Shown here piece after piece: positions 35,080 to 46,249 of a stretch of DNA of 64,000 bases (positions are counted from its first letter, which is position 1; every line of letters starts with the position of its first letter). The translations under genes and the position numbers were made by a program. Where the stretch lies: contig NZ_OZ026470.1 of NCBI RefSeq assembly GCF_964019925.1, positions 124,001-188,000 on the forward strand. Reading direction: 5' to 3'. A model generated the notes under the pieces. It saw only the letters and a program-made list of their open reading frames with translations, was not told where the DNA came from and ran no database searches. The stretch is from Spiroplasma endosymbiont of Cantharis nigra (GTDB lineage Bacteria; Bacillota_I; Bacilli_A; Mycoplasmatales; Mycoplasmataceae).

Positions 35080-36470
35080 TGGCACTAAACTTAAAAAAAT
35101 TTGAAACAATGGAAGAATTTAAAGACTATCTTTGAATTTATTTAGATAAAAATGACAATGAGATAGCACAAGAGGAAATTCAAGAAGTTATTTTTAAAAA
35201 ATTTCAAGATATAGAAGAAGAAGAAATTAGTTTACTTTTTGATGAATTAGCAAAAAGAGAAGTAGTATTTACAGATGACCTTATTGAAGAAGAACTAGAT
35301 GAAGATGAAGAAGAAGAGGATGAAGATGATGCTGATGAACTTGAAGGTGAGTTTAGAAAAAGAGATAAAGAAAGAAAAGATTTAAAAAAAGCAAACGAAA
35401 ATAATGCTCCTGTTAAATATCGTGTTGGGGGAATTAGTAATGAAACAAAAATTCAAGATATCATTAAATCATACTTTAACCAAATTGGAGCTTCAAAAAT
35501 TTTAACAAAAGATGAAGAAGTTCAATATGCAAAAATGTTAGAAGATAGTGACCCAATAATTGCTAAAGAAGGTCGAGATAAATTAATTACTTCAAACCTT
35601 AAATTAGTTATTTCTGTTGCTAGAAAGCATTTAAATAGAGGACTTGATTTTGCTGACCTAATTGAAGAAGGAAACATTGGGTTAATGAAAGCAGTTGATA
35701 AATTTGATTATAAAAAAGGATTTAAGTTTTCAACTTATGCAACTTGATGAATTCGTCAAGCAATAACAAGAGCTATTGCTGACCAAGCAAGAACAATTCG
35801 TATTCCAGTTCACATGGTAGAAACAATTAATAAACTTACAAGAATTGAAAGACAATTAACTCAAGAATTAGGAAGAGATCCAACTTCAAAAGAAATTGCA
35901 AAAACTTTTGGTAAAGGAATTACTCCACAAAAAGTTATTGAAATTAAAAAATTATCAATTGAACCAGTTAGTTTAGAAAAACCATTTGGAGATGAAGATG
36001 ATACTCACTTTGGTGACTTTGTTGAAGATAAAGATATTTCTTCACCAGATGAATATGCTGAAAAAGAAGCTTTAAGAGAAGTAATCGATGAAGTATTTTG
36101 TGATATTCTTGCACCAAGAGAAGAAAAAGTTGTAAGAATGAGATTTGGAATATTGCCAACTAAATTAAGAACATTAGTTAGATTAGCAGAAGAATGTGAT
36201 GATGATAGTTTTGAAGATTTAAAACAAGAAATTGCTAATTTAGATATTCACTATGATACATCAATTGAAAGAATTCAAAAATACAAAAGTGCTATTATCC
36301 AATTACATCTTTCAAAATTTGATTCACCTAAAACTTTAGAAGAAGTTGGAAAAGAATTAAAAGTTACTAGAGAAAGAATTAGACAAATTGAAGCAAAAAC
36401 AATTAGAAAATTTAAACCATCTGCATCAAATCCTAAAGCAAGAGTTTTAAGAGATTTCTTTAAAGGATAA
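35079..36470 (+). CDS. sigA: RNA polymerase primary sigma factor with enlarged region 4
   Basis: A 463-residue housekeeping sigma factor. After an acidic N-terminal region come regions 1.2-2.4 ([19 protein letters not shown], then STYATWWIRQAI), region 3, and 4.2 with [12 protein letters not shown]. Between RMRFGI and [10 protein letters not shown], normally joined by about seven residues, there are roughly 60 (about residues 358-417), predicted helical. The -10/-35 boxes in this window look standard, so DNA contacts seem unchanged. It is coupled to dnaG. Confidence 0.96.
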
Positions 36471-36473
36471 GAA

Positions 36474-37169
36474 ATGAGTTTTCTTACACCAAGATTATTT
36501 TCATTGGCAAAGTTAATTACAGAAGGAGAAGTTGTAGCTGATATTGGAACAGATCATGCATATCTTCCTATTTATCTTGCCAAAGATGGTAAAGCAAAAA
36601 AAATATATGCAACGGATGTTGCAAAAAAACCACTTGCTGTAGCAACAAACAATATTGCTTCATTTGGAGTTACAGATAAAGTTGAAACAATCCTTGCAGA
36701 TGGAATTGAGTGAACAATTTCTAAGAACATAAAACTTGATTCTTGTATTATTGCAGGGATGGGCTCTACATCAATTTTAGATATATTAGAACAAGATAAT
36801 GAAAATATTTATTCTTATGTTATTGCACCTAATACTAATTTAGAACCAATTAGAAGTTGAGCCAAAAAATTTAAATATTTTGTAGAAAATGAAATAATTG
36901 TTGAAGATAATAAGATTATTTATGAAATAATAAAAATTAATAAATTTGCTGGAACAAAAATTAAAAGTAAAAAAGATATTATATTTGGACCTTTATTAAG
37001 GCGTGAAAAAAATAATAAATTATTTTTACAAAAATGATTAGAAGAAGAACAAAAACTTTTAAATTTGTTACAACATGTACCTAAAAAAGATATGAAATAT
37101 AAAGAGATTGGAAAAAAGAAAAAAATTATAAATAAACTTCTAAGAAGGAGAAATTTAATTAATGAATAA
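36474..37169 (+). CDS. trmK: tRNA (adenine22-N1)-methyltransferase
   Basis: A 231-residue Rossmann methyltransferase. The family opening is clear: RLFSLAKLITEGEVVADIG, then TDHAYLPI, and the catalytic region has IIAGMGSTSI. The C-terminal half is a lysine-rich helical extension. It starts four bases after sigA and overlaps the next gene by eight bases, in the usual sigA-trmK-nif3 order. Confidence 0.92.
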
Positions 37170-37956
37170 AATAAAAGCAAATGCTTTAATTAACTATTTA
37201 AATGATGTATTTCCACAAAAAAATGCATCTGAATGAGATAAGGTAGGATTACAATTAGAAGAGGTATATAACTTGGAAAGTCAAGATGAGATTGAACATA
37301 TAGTTATTTGCCTTGATGTAACAAAAGAAGTAGTGGAGTTTGCAATTGCAAACAAGTCGAATTTTATTATTAGTAGACATCCATTTTTATTTTTTGACTT
37401 GGAAACAGAATTAAAAAATTTAGCAAAAAAGGAAATTTATGAATTATGTATAAAAAATGAAATTCAATTATTTTCTATACATACTAATTACGATAATAGT
37501 GATAAGCAAAATATTATTGATTTAATTGAAACACAATTAAATGTAAAAAATGTCGAAAAGGTGGGAGTATTTAATGAAGGTTATAAAATTAAATTATTAA
37601 GCTCATTAACTTTAAAAGAAATAATTGAAAAGTTAAAATTTATTTTTGGAAAACAACAAGCACTTTTAACAAGAAATTCAAATTTAGAAAAAGAAATTAA
37701 TTATATTTTTCTAACACCAGGTTCTGGGGCATCAACTATGATGGACTTACAGTTACAAAATGAGTTTTTTGTAACTGGAGAGGCAAAGTGAAATGAATGA
37801 CTTTATGCTGATCAAAATAAAATGGACTTATTGACTCTAGGACATTATATGGAAAATCATTTTATTGATGATTTAGAAAATAAATTATTAAAAACATTTA
37901 ATGATGAAGTTAAAATAAGTGCCTTTGATATTAAAAATACTTTTATCATTTTATAA
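37162..37956 (+). CDS. Nif3-like dinuclear metal-centre protein (YqfO family)
   Basis: A 264-residue Nif3/DUF34 protein. Recognisable blocks are SEWDKVGLQLE near the N-terminus, VICLDVTKEVVEFA, ISRHPFLFFD (metal site), HTNYDNS, and TPGSGAS near the C-terminus. The function is uncertain; annotations as GTP cyclohydrolase 1 type 2 are by homology only. It overlaps trmK and ends at a bidirectional terminator. Confidence 0.88.
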
Positions 37957-37964
37957 AATATATT

Positions 37965-37996
37965 AAAAAAACGAAATTAAGTAATTTCGTTTTTTA
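37965..37996. terminator. Bidirectional terminator between nif3-like gene and ispH
   Basis: AAAAAAACGAAATT and AATTTCGTTTTTT form a perfect stem around AAGT and overlap the ispH stop codon. Confidence 0.9.
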
Positions 37997-38861
37997 TTTC
38001 CTCAAGATATTTTATAACCTGATTTTGAATAATACTTGATGTAGAAGCTCCTGCAGTAACAGCCACTGTATCAATATTTTCTAAGTCATTAATTTTAATA
38101 TCTTCTTTACGATTTATTCTTATCGATTTTATTCCTTTATCTGATGCCAACTCTACTAATTTCATTGTGTTATTACTTCTTTCATCTCCAACAACATATA
38201 ATAGGTCAACTTCCTTTGGATTTAAATCAAGTATTGCTTGCTGTCTTACAAGAGTGGCCTCACAAATATCATTTTTAAAAATGGCATTTTCATATTTTTC
38301 TTTTATTTTTTTATAAATTAAATCAGTGTCAATTATTGACAATGTTGTCTGATTTGTTATAAAAATATCTTTATTAGATATATTTAAATTTTCAACTTCT
38401 TGAGTGTTTGTTACTAAATGGATTTTTTTATTATCTAAACTTGTTAAAGCTATAGTTTCAGGGTGAGAATGTTTACCAATAAATACAATATCAAAACCAA
38501 GATTTAAGTATTTTTTTATTATATTTTCTGTTTCTAAAACTCACTCACATTTAGTATCTACAATAATTAATCCTTGTTCTTCAGCTACCTTTAAAACTTT
38601 TAAATCAGTTCCATGAGCTGAAAAAATAACAACACTTCCTTTAGGAATAGTTTTTATAATATCTAAACGAGACTTTTTTCAATCATCAATAGCTATTATG
38701 CCAAGTTCCTCTAGTTCATTTACTATTATTTTATTGTGTACTAATAGACCAATCATATATATTTTTTTATCTGGATATGCTTTTACTGTATCTTTTGCCA
38801 TTTTTATAGAAATTACAACTCCAAGACAAAAACCACGCGGTGTTACTTTTAAGACTTTCAT
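37977..38861 (-). CDS. ispH: 4-hydroxy-3-methylbut-2-enyl diphosphate reductase
   Basis: The last enzyme of the MEP pathway, 294 residues, an iron-sulfur protein forming IPP and DMAPP. Cluster cysteines are in RGFCLGV (Cys12), TKCEWV and CEATLVRQ; substrate residues are in LVHNKIIV, FSAHGT, KHSHPE and NQTTLS. ATG 38861 is chosen over GTG 38873 because GAGGT lies between them at the right distance. It is alone on the minus strand, convergent with the sigA operon. Confidence 0.94.
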
Positions 38862-39657
38862 TAAATACCTCACTTTTATTATTTTACTATTTATTTAATA
38901 GTAAAGGTAGGAAAGTATAACTTTTGTTTTTTAAAAGCAATTTAAAGTGTAATTTTTCTCTTTTTATAAGTTATACAAAAAGATAAAAGTATATAAAAAA
39001 GTTATTAAGTTTATTTGGGTAGATTTTCTCAGCATTATTTTCAACATTAAGTTTTAATTTTTGGTTTGATACTACACTACAAATTAAATTTAGTTTTAAA
39101 GAAAATTTTTGTAATTCTAATTTAAAAACAATCTCATGAGTATAAAAAATATCAACTGTTGAAGATATATACTAAGCAATTTCAAAAGTTTAATAAAAAC
39201 TTCAAGGTTGAGAATGCTTAGTAGGGTAAGAATATTTATTTCTTAAGGATCAAAAAAATTAAAAATATATTATTAAAGTTGAGGTAGATAAGGAATCCAC
39301 AAGACTAATTAGAAAAGTGAAATTTACATATAAGATATAAAAAAAGAAAAACTATAATCAAGAAAAAGAAAAAAATGTTAAGTAGTTTTCCATTGCATTA
39401 AAGAACTTATTTTTTTATTTGTAATAGTATTGGTAAATCAAAAATTAATCTTTTCAAGAAGTATATAATAATGTTTTACAATATCTTCAGTTTTGTAATT
39501 ATAAAAATCTTTATTTAGATTTTTCATATCAAACTATTTTATAATACAAGAATTTTAAAAATATTTTATAATTTTAATTACTATTTTTGTAATATAGATT
39601 GTACTTTTAAAAAAGTATAAAATATAACTTATAATTATAAATTATTGAGGAGAAAAC
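38862..39657. other. Long non-coding stretch with possible gene remnant
   Basis: Nearly 800 bases without a convincing gene. An inverted repeat (TTACTATTT / AATAGTAA) at 38883-38903 lies just before ispH. On the plus strand 39023-39145 is open for 40 codons and reads FSALFSTLSFNFWFDTTL and onward, protein-like but with no start and with stops on both sides, so it may be a decayed gene fragment. A leader for the following lipoprotein lies at the right end. Confidence 0.4.
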
Positions 39658-41487
39658 ATGAAAAAATTACTAAGTTTATTAGGTGGAGTTAGTTTATTTG
39701 CAACTACAAGTGCTAGTGTAGTTGCTTGTGGTAATACAACAACAAAGCCAGAAAAAATAGATTATAACAGACTAATTAAGGACCTTGAAAAAGATGTTAA
39801 TAACATTTTTGTAGAACATTTAGAGAATAATGTTTATAAAAATTTAATAGGTTTAACTATTAATGAGAAAGAGAACAAGTTTTTAAATAGAACTACTATT
39901 AAAATATTTAAAGGTAAACCTGCAAGTGAAATAGGAGAAAAAAACTTAGCTCTTTTAGTTGAAGATATTAGTAACATATTAGAACTTAAAGAATTAGAAT
40001 CTAAATTAAATGAATTAAAACTTGTTAATAAGTACAATATCCTTTTAAATGATGTAAATACTTTATACAAGGGGATTGTTTTTGATTGAAACACTTTGGA
40101 TATTAATTCAAATGAAAGCAATGATATATATTTAGCTAATGTTTTATTGAATTATAAAATAGAAGTTCAATACAAAGGAGAAAAAGAAATTGAAGTATTA
40201 AGAATTAGTGAATCATTTAAATATACACTAACAAATGAAGAAAAAATAAAAAACTCATCAGATAATTTTTATAAAAATATTACAAAAGATTATTTTTCAA
40301 CACAAGATTTAGATGCTCAAAAATACTCAAATTTACTTTGAAATGATATCAAAGGTTCAAAAAGTAAATTAGATGGATATGGAGATATTGAAAAAGAAAT
40401 TGATAATTATTGAAATAATACAGCGAAACAAAATGGATTTACAGATTCTATTACTGAGTTTATTAAAGCTAATTATTTTAATGAACTGCCTACTTTACCT
40501 CTTATATTTGAAACAGATAATTTTTATAAGAGTACAGTTCTAAATGAAACTTCTTTATTTAACTCGATTAATAAACCAAAAGCACTTGAAGATTATGAGT
40601 CAATTAAGTTTGATTATAAAACTGAAGTAGGTCAATTAATGTTGGAAAGTATTTTTAGAAAAAATCCTGATATTAGTCCGACAGATTATCTATTAAGAAG
40701 TAACTATTTTACTGAAAAAAATCTTGATGTTTGAACAAAAGATTATAAATTATTAAAAGAAGAGTTTATTAAAAAATTAAATGGAAACTTAGAAGAGTTT
40801 GAAAAAACTGAACAATATAAGAGCTCATTTTCAATGGGTCACGTTAATTTAACTGGACTTTCAATTAATTTTCCTGATGATAAATATATTCATTATTTAC
40901 CTGATTTTAAAATTGCTATTAATTATATAATTGATAGCAATCAAAGTTCAGATGAAATTTTGAATGATCTGAATGAATTTTCTGTAAATTCAATTAAGGC
41001 ATTTCATGAGGTTTATGGAGTGGATTATGATTATGATTATTTGCAAAAAAATAATTCAGAGGAAGATATTCTAATGGCTATTAAGAAATCTGATTTTACA
41101 AATTCAATTAAATTTGAAAAAGATTCTATAGGTGGAGTATCATTAATTAATAAAGCTTTGTCATTAGATATTAATGAGACACTACCTTATAGAGAAAAAC
41201 TGTTAAAAAAATCAAATTTACCATTGGATTCAATATATTTATTCGATTTTAGAAATTCTTATTCTTCTTCTGATAGTCCATCAATGATTTGTTGCAGTAA
41301 ATACTTTAGAAATTATGATAGTGAAAGAGGAGTATTTTTTAACATTTATAACCTTAATAACAATACAATGTGGGAAGCTAAGCAAATGTATTGAAATTTA
41401 GGTTACCTAAATCTTCACTTTGATTTAGATAAAATAATGGATGGAATAAAAACTTTAGAGGAAAAAGACTTTATTGTATTTTCATAA
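39658..41487 (+). CDS. Large lipoprotein A, 609 residues
   Basis: The signal peptide MKKLLSLLGGVSLF ends in the lipobox SVVAC with lipidated Cys24, followed by GNTTTKPEK. The mature protein is hydrophilic, rich in Asn/Lys/Asp/Ser, with several Trp encoded by TGA and a late MICCSKYF motif. No enzymatic domain is seen. Size and signal resemble the large paralogous lipoproteins of Spiroplasma and Mesoplasma, some called MOLPALP. GAGGAG precedes the ATG. A probable surface antigen or adhesin; function unknown. Confidence 0.85.
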
Positions 41488-41577
41488 AAAGTATTGGTGT
41501 CTCTAAATATAAATAAAAATAATACTGCATCAAGTATAAAATAATGTTTTTATAAAGAGATCACCTATAAGAAATTT

Positions 41578-41607
41578 AATAGTTTGCAAATATTGCAAAC
41601 TATTTTT
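41578..41607 (+). terminator. Terminator after lipoprotein A
   Basis: AATAGTTTGCAA pairs perfectly with TTGCAAACTATT around a three-base loop, then five T. Confidence 0.9.
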
Positions 41608-42043
41608 ATATTTATTTTATATTTAAAGGCAATATTTAATTTTTTTGATTTGATAAGATATAGATAATAAGCAATTAAGTCCCAAAATATAAGATTTATC
41701 TAATAGATATATCTTGCAGTTTTTTATTAAGGAAATAGTAATCAAATCCTTTAAATGAGAATCAATATTTTGGTATTTTAATAGCTAAAATGATTATTAG
41801 ATAAACGTCTTAGTACTTTTTATTCATAGGTTTAATTTTAATTAAACTAGATTTTAAATGATATTTGCAATTAATGCGTAGTGAATCTTATCTCACACTT
41901 TGTATCTCTAATTGCTCTTTAAACTTTGTCTATTATGTTAAAAGTATAGTATATCTTAAGACTCTGGTTTAAGACATATTTTAAATATAATTGCATAATT
42001 AATCTTAGTTTTTCTTGTTTCATGGTATTTAATAGTGGCTCTC

Positions 42044-42125
42044 TCATAAAACCTGCATTTACTGATTATAAAGGAGGACAAAGTCGCTTGTTAATATGTA
42101 GGGATATAATCGCTTATTACTCATA
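42044..42125 (+). repeat. 82-bp dispersed repeat, copy 1
   Basis: It matches 63176-63257 at 78 of 82 positions in the same orientation. It contains AAAGGAGGACAAAGTCGCTT and two TCGCTT-TTA-like direct repeats, but no ORF follows the Shine-Dalgarno-like core. Confidence 0.85.
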
Positions 42126-42202
42126 AAAGAGAAAGTAATTTTTTCTTTTTTCTTAAATTAAAAGAGAGATTTTCCTTTAAAATAATATTATGGAGTAAAA
42201 AT

Positions 42203-42934
42203 ATGAAAAAAATTAGTGAGTTTTTAATAAAATTAAAGCCATATAAAAGACTATATAAAATGTTTTGAATGATATTAACAATTACAAGTTTGTTAGTTTT
42301 TCAAATTTTTATGTTGTCGCTTTCATATGCTGTTCCACATGCCAATGGGGGATTTCATTATTGATTTAAGGGATTACATTCATTGCTTGGTGAGTCAAGA
42401 CATGAACCTAATTCAAGTCAAGGTTTTATCTTTGCAGCAACAATAATTGGCTATATTCCAATTATTCCAATTATTCCATTTTTATATTTCACATTTACCA
42501 ATTGGTTAATTCAAGAGAAACTAAGTGATAAGTTTATTGATGTTCCAAAAAGTAAATATTTATATTGATCAACTTTTATTCATTTTTCAGCAATAGCATT
42601 AGTTTTTTTAATAGTTCCAGGACTTTTAACTTATCTTGGTGGAGGAGGAATTCTTCCTCATCAAGCCTTTATAGCTGTGCAAAATACTTTTAGTGACAAT
42701 GTTGGTGAAAGAATTGGTGCAATAAGTGGAATTTTATATTATGGTGTTGGTTGTCTATTTGCCACAATTATAATTTTTTGAGTAATATGAATGATGCTTT
42801 CTTGAGTTGGTAAACAATTTCAAAAACTTATTGATATGTTTAATAATTGAAGGTATTCAAGAAAAGAAATGAAACGTGAATTAAAACTTCAAAAATTAGA
42901 AGCAAAAGCAAACAAGAAGAAAAAACAAGAATAA
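42203..42934 (+). CDS. Unknown membrane protein, 243 residues
   Basis: Four or more hydrophobic segments: about residues 20-42, 72-100, 120-145 and 172-200. A basic, lysine-rich C-terminal tail follows (RKEMKRELKLQKLEAKANKKKK). No family was recognised. A TATGGAG site precedes ATG. It sits 39 bases upstream of the second large lipoprotein, so the pair may form a membrane-surface unit. Confidence 0.75.
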
Positions 42935-42973
42935 GAAGAGTATAATAAAATAAAATTGAAAGGAAGTTAAGTT

Positions 42974-45247
42974 ATGAAAAAGTTGTGTTCAATTTTAGGT
43001 TCATTGAGTTTGGCTGTATTTTCATCTGCAAGTGTTGTTGCTTGTAAGGGTGGTCTTGATCTTAGTTTAAATTACACTGATGAAGAAAAAATTATGTCTA
43101 TTTATAACTTGACAACCAAAGATTTAGTTAAAAATGGTGTTAAAATAAAAACTTTAGTATCTCCTGAAGATATTGATGCTGTTATTAAAGCACTAGAACT
43201 GAGTGAAATTGTTAATGAAAATCCTAATGGAAGCTTATTAAAAAGCAGTTTGGGTGTTTTTATTATGTCAAATCAATTATTAAATGAAATATCTTCAAAA
43301 GTTCCTGGATATGGATGAATTTCAAATAAATTAACTTGACAATCACAATGGTCAATAAAAGATTTAATGGCAAGAGAGGATTTGTCATTATTTAATAATG
43401 TAAGTGGATGAATGTACAAGGGAAAAGAAGAAGATGATTCAAAATGGTCTTTATCTGTGACATTCTTAAATGAAGATAAAACTGGTTGAAATGGTGTTGA
43501 ACCTGCTAAATATGCAAGAATTAATATAAATAGAAAACTTGTTGCAGATGATTTTGGAACAGTTAATAGTGATTTTTCAAATAAGAATGTAGTATATGGT
43601 GGTAATACTGCTAATGCTCAAGATAGTTTTTTAAATCCCAATAATCCTGATTTAGGTGTAATTTATCAAGGTTATGCTAATTCGTCTAAATTAATTGACT
43701 TAGAAAAAATTTTAAGTGATGATATTGGAACAATTCCGATTGGCTTTTTTAATTATTCACCTAGTGCAACTGATTTTGTGAATAATAAAATAATTTTATT
43801 AGATTTTGTAAATAAAGCTTTACAAGCAAGTAAAAAAGAAATTGAAGAGAGTTTAAATGATTATCTTTTAAATAACCCAATTTACTTGGGAGAGGGTTTA
43901 GCTGTTGAAGAAATTAATAATATTATAAAAAATCAAATATATATTATTTTAATGACTAATTCAATTGATAGAGAAAATTTAAGAGATAAAGAAGGAAAAC
44001 CATTATTTGTTGATGAAGCAGAGCAAGCAGAAGCTTTAATTATAGTTAAATCAATGATAAATAAACTTAAAAAATTATGTGAACAAATGTTATTATCTTA
44101 TAATACAAAATCTAATTCACAAAATATTGAAAAATTAATTAATATGTTAAACACAATTCAAAATGAAGATGGTAGGTTTAAAACAGTTAATAAAAATGAT
44201 TTTAAAGAAACTCTAAAATTAGTAATTGAGAACTCAAGAGATGAAAATAATCCTAATTCATATCAAAAGGCTTTTTATAATGGAGAAGTAAATGCAACTT
44301 TATTTAAAGTTGAAGATCAAAGTAATGAACAAAAGCCTCTAACATTAATCACTGATTATTTGGATTTTGGTTTCAATGATCAATACAAATTTAAAGTTCA
44401 ATATTGAGGTAATTCAACACCAATTAGCGGGGGAGAAGATCAATGATATTCTCCTGATGAGCAAAGAAATAAGGATGAATATATTGCAGATAAAGGTTTT
44501 AGAAATATATTCTTAACTCATAGATTTGACAATTCAGAAACTTCAAAAGATAGTGCTCAATTACTAAAAAAATATGATGAAAATGTAGGGATAACTTATG
44601 ATATTTTTGACTTTGATGAATCTATTGCAAATCCAACTGATGAACAAATAGAAGTAAAAATGCTAGAAAAATTAAAAGAAGCTATTAAATTAGATCCAGA
44701 AGCTTCAATTGAAAATGTAACAGCAGATTCATGAAGAATTTATCATTTAATGGCGTTAATAAATAGTAAGGCAAATGAAAAAATAAAGTCTTTATTTTCA
44801 TATGATAAGAATAATAAAATAGGAATTCATGAGGGTAATATCTCACTTGATTATTGAAATAAAGCACCAGGTGATTATGCTAAAGCTGATGATGATATTG
44901 CTTTTGCAGAACTGATTAAAGAAAATCAAGTTCCTCTTATTGTTACTGATCAAAAGTATAATAGTAGCAATACTAATAGAGAAGATATTTATAATTCAGG
45001 AGTAGAGTCTATTTGAACAAATAAATTAGAATTAAACATTTATGCAGGACAAACAAATATTTATGGAAAAAGATATGATCAAGATATAAGTGATATAAAT
45101 AATTGATGAACTCAAAAAGATAGAATATATTGAAGTTTTAATTCACTAGTTTCAATGCCAGATCAATATAAAAGTAAATTAATAGAATACTGACAAAAAC
45201 ATGTTTCAAATAATCCAAAAAATCCAGATTATAAACCTTCTTTATAG
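42974..45247 (+). CDS. Large lipoprotein B, 757 residues
   Basis: The signal peptide MKKLCSILGSLSLAVF and lipobox SVVAC (Cys24) parallel those of lipoprotein A. The mature protein opens KGGLDLSLNYTDEEK and is large, acidic and Trp-rich, with no recognised domain. GGAAG precedes the ATG. Signal-peptide likeness suggests the same broad family as lipoprotein A; the mature parts do not align by eye. Probably surface exposed. Confidence 0.85.
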
Positions 45248-45426
45248 TGAAAAATAGCAGTAAAAATAAGAAATTAACTATTTAATTAGTTATTAGTTAA
45301 TTTAAAAAATAATGTAATAATACTAGTAATTAATTGCATTATTGTTTATAATATATAACTTTAAATAAGAAGTAATATTATGTTATAATAAATATATAGA
45401 ATTTTAAAATAAGTGGGGGTTAAAAA

Positions 45427-46191
45427 ATGTATATTATAAATTATATTGACGGAAATTATTGTGTAATTAATACTCTCTCTAATTTATTAGTTGCTAAATT
45501 CATTAAATTAGAAGATGCAACAAATTTCATTCAAGCAGCAAATACTATCAATTTTGGTTTTCCAAATAATATGAATAAATTCTCTAACACGGCACCTCAA
45601 AATGTACCTGTTGCTAGAAATAATACTCGTATAAAAAGAACTTATGATTGTTGCTCTCATGGAAAATGCCAACAAAATCATAATAAACCTGATGAAACAA
45701 TGATAGTTGTTAAAAATATGAGTGAACAAAATAAAATATTGCAAAAAAAATTAAGAGATCTTAATAGTAAAATTAATTCAGTTATTGAAGAGAAAACAGC
45801 AATTTTAAACGAAAATGAAATTTTAAAATCAATTATTGTAAACTCTGATGATGACGATGATGATGAAATAATTGAAAAAGTAGAAGTAAAACAAGAATTT
45901 ATTCCTCAACCTCCAATTATTGAAGAAGAATCTGAAGAGGATGAAGATGAAGAATCTGATGAAGATGAAGAAGACGAAGATGAAGAATCTGAAGATGAAG
46001 AAGATGAAGAAAATGAATTAGAAGATGATGAAATAATTGAAAATAACACAGATAAAGATACTAAGGAAGTTGAACTAGAAACAGCAGAAAAAGTTTATTT
46101 AAATAGGGAAAACGTGGACACACCCAAATCTAAAAAAGAATTAAAGAAACTTAAAAAAGAGCAAAAAAAGGCTTTAAAAAAAGCAGACTAA
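45427..46191 (+). CDS. Unknown protein with coiled coil and polyacidic tail, 254 residues
   Basis: Four parts are visible: an N-terminal domain (MYIINYIDGNYCVINTL), a Cys/His patch YDCCSHGKCQQNH around residues 75-87, a helical coiled-coil-like stretch around 95-135, and a long Asp/Glu tract (about 140-210) ending in a lysine-rich tail. A GTGGGGG site precedes the ATG. No signal peptide or membrane segment. The acidic run is low complexity, encoded by repeated GAAGAT/GATGAA units. The role is unknown. Confidence 0.75.
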   Translation: MYIINYIDGNYCVINTLSNLLVAKFIKLEDATNFIQAANTINFGFPNNMNKFSNTAPQNVPVARNNTRIKRTYDCCSHGKCQQNHNKPDETMIVVKNMSEQNKILQKKLRDLNSKINSVIEEKTAILNENEILKSIIVNSDDDDDDEIIEKVEVKQEFIPQPPIIEEESEEDEDEESDEDEEDEDEESEDEEDEENELEDDEIIENNTDKDTKEVELETAEKVYLNRENVDTPKSKKELKKLKKEQKKALKKAD

Positions 46192-46214
46192 AATTTACAA
46201 GATATTAATAAAAC

Positions 46215-46249
46215 GAAAAAAAAGCACTTTAGGGAAGTGCTTTTTTTAT
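46215..46249 (+). terminator. Terminator after the acidic-tail gene
   Basis: AAAAAGCACTT pairs with AAGTGCTTTTT around TAGGG and ends in a T run. Confidence 0.9.

Larger units (their letters stand above)
41488..42202. other. Intergenic stretch with terminator and dispersed repeat
   Basis: About 715 bases without a gene. It contains the terminator of lipoprotein A near the left end and an 82-bp repeat at 42044-42125. The rest has stops in all frames and no recognisable element. Confidence 0.6.
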
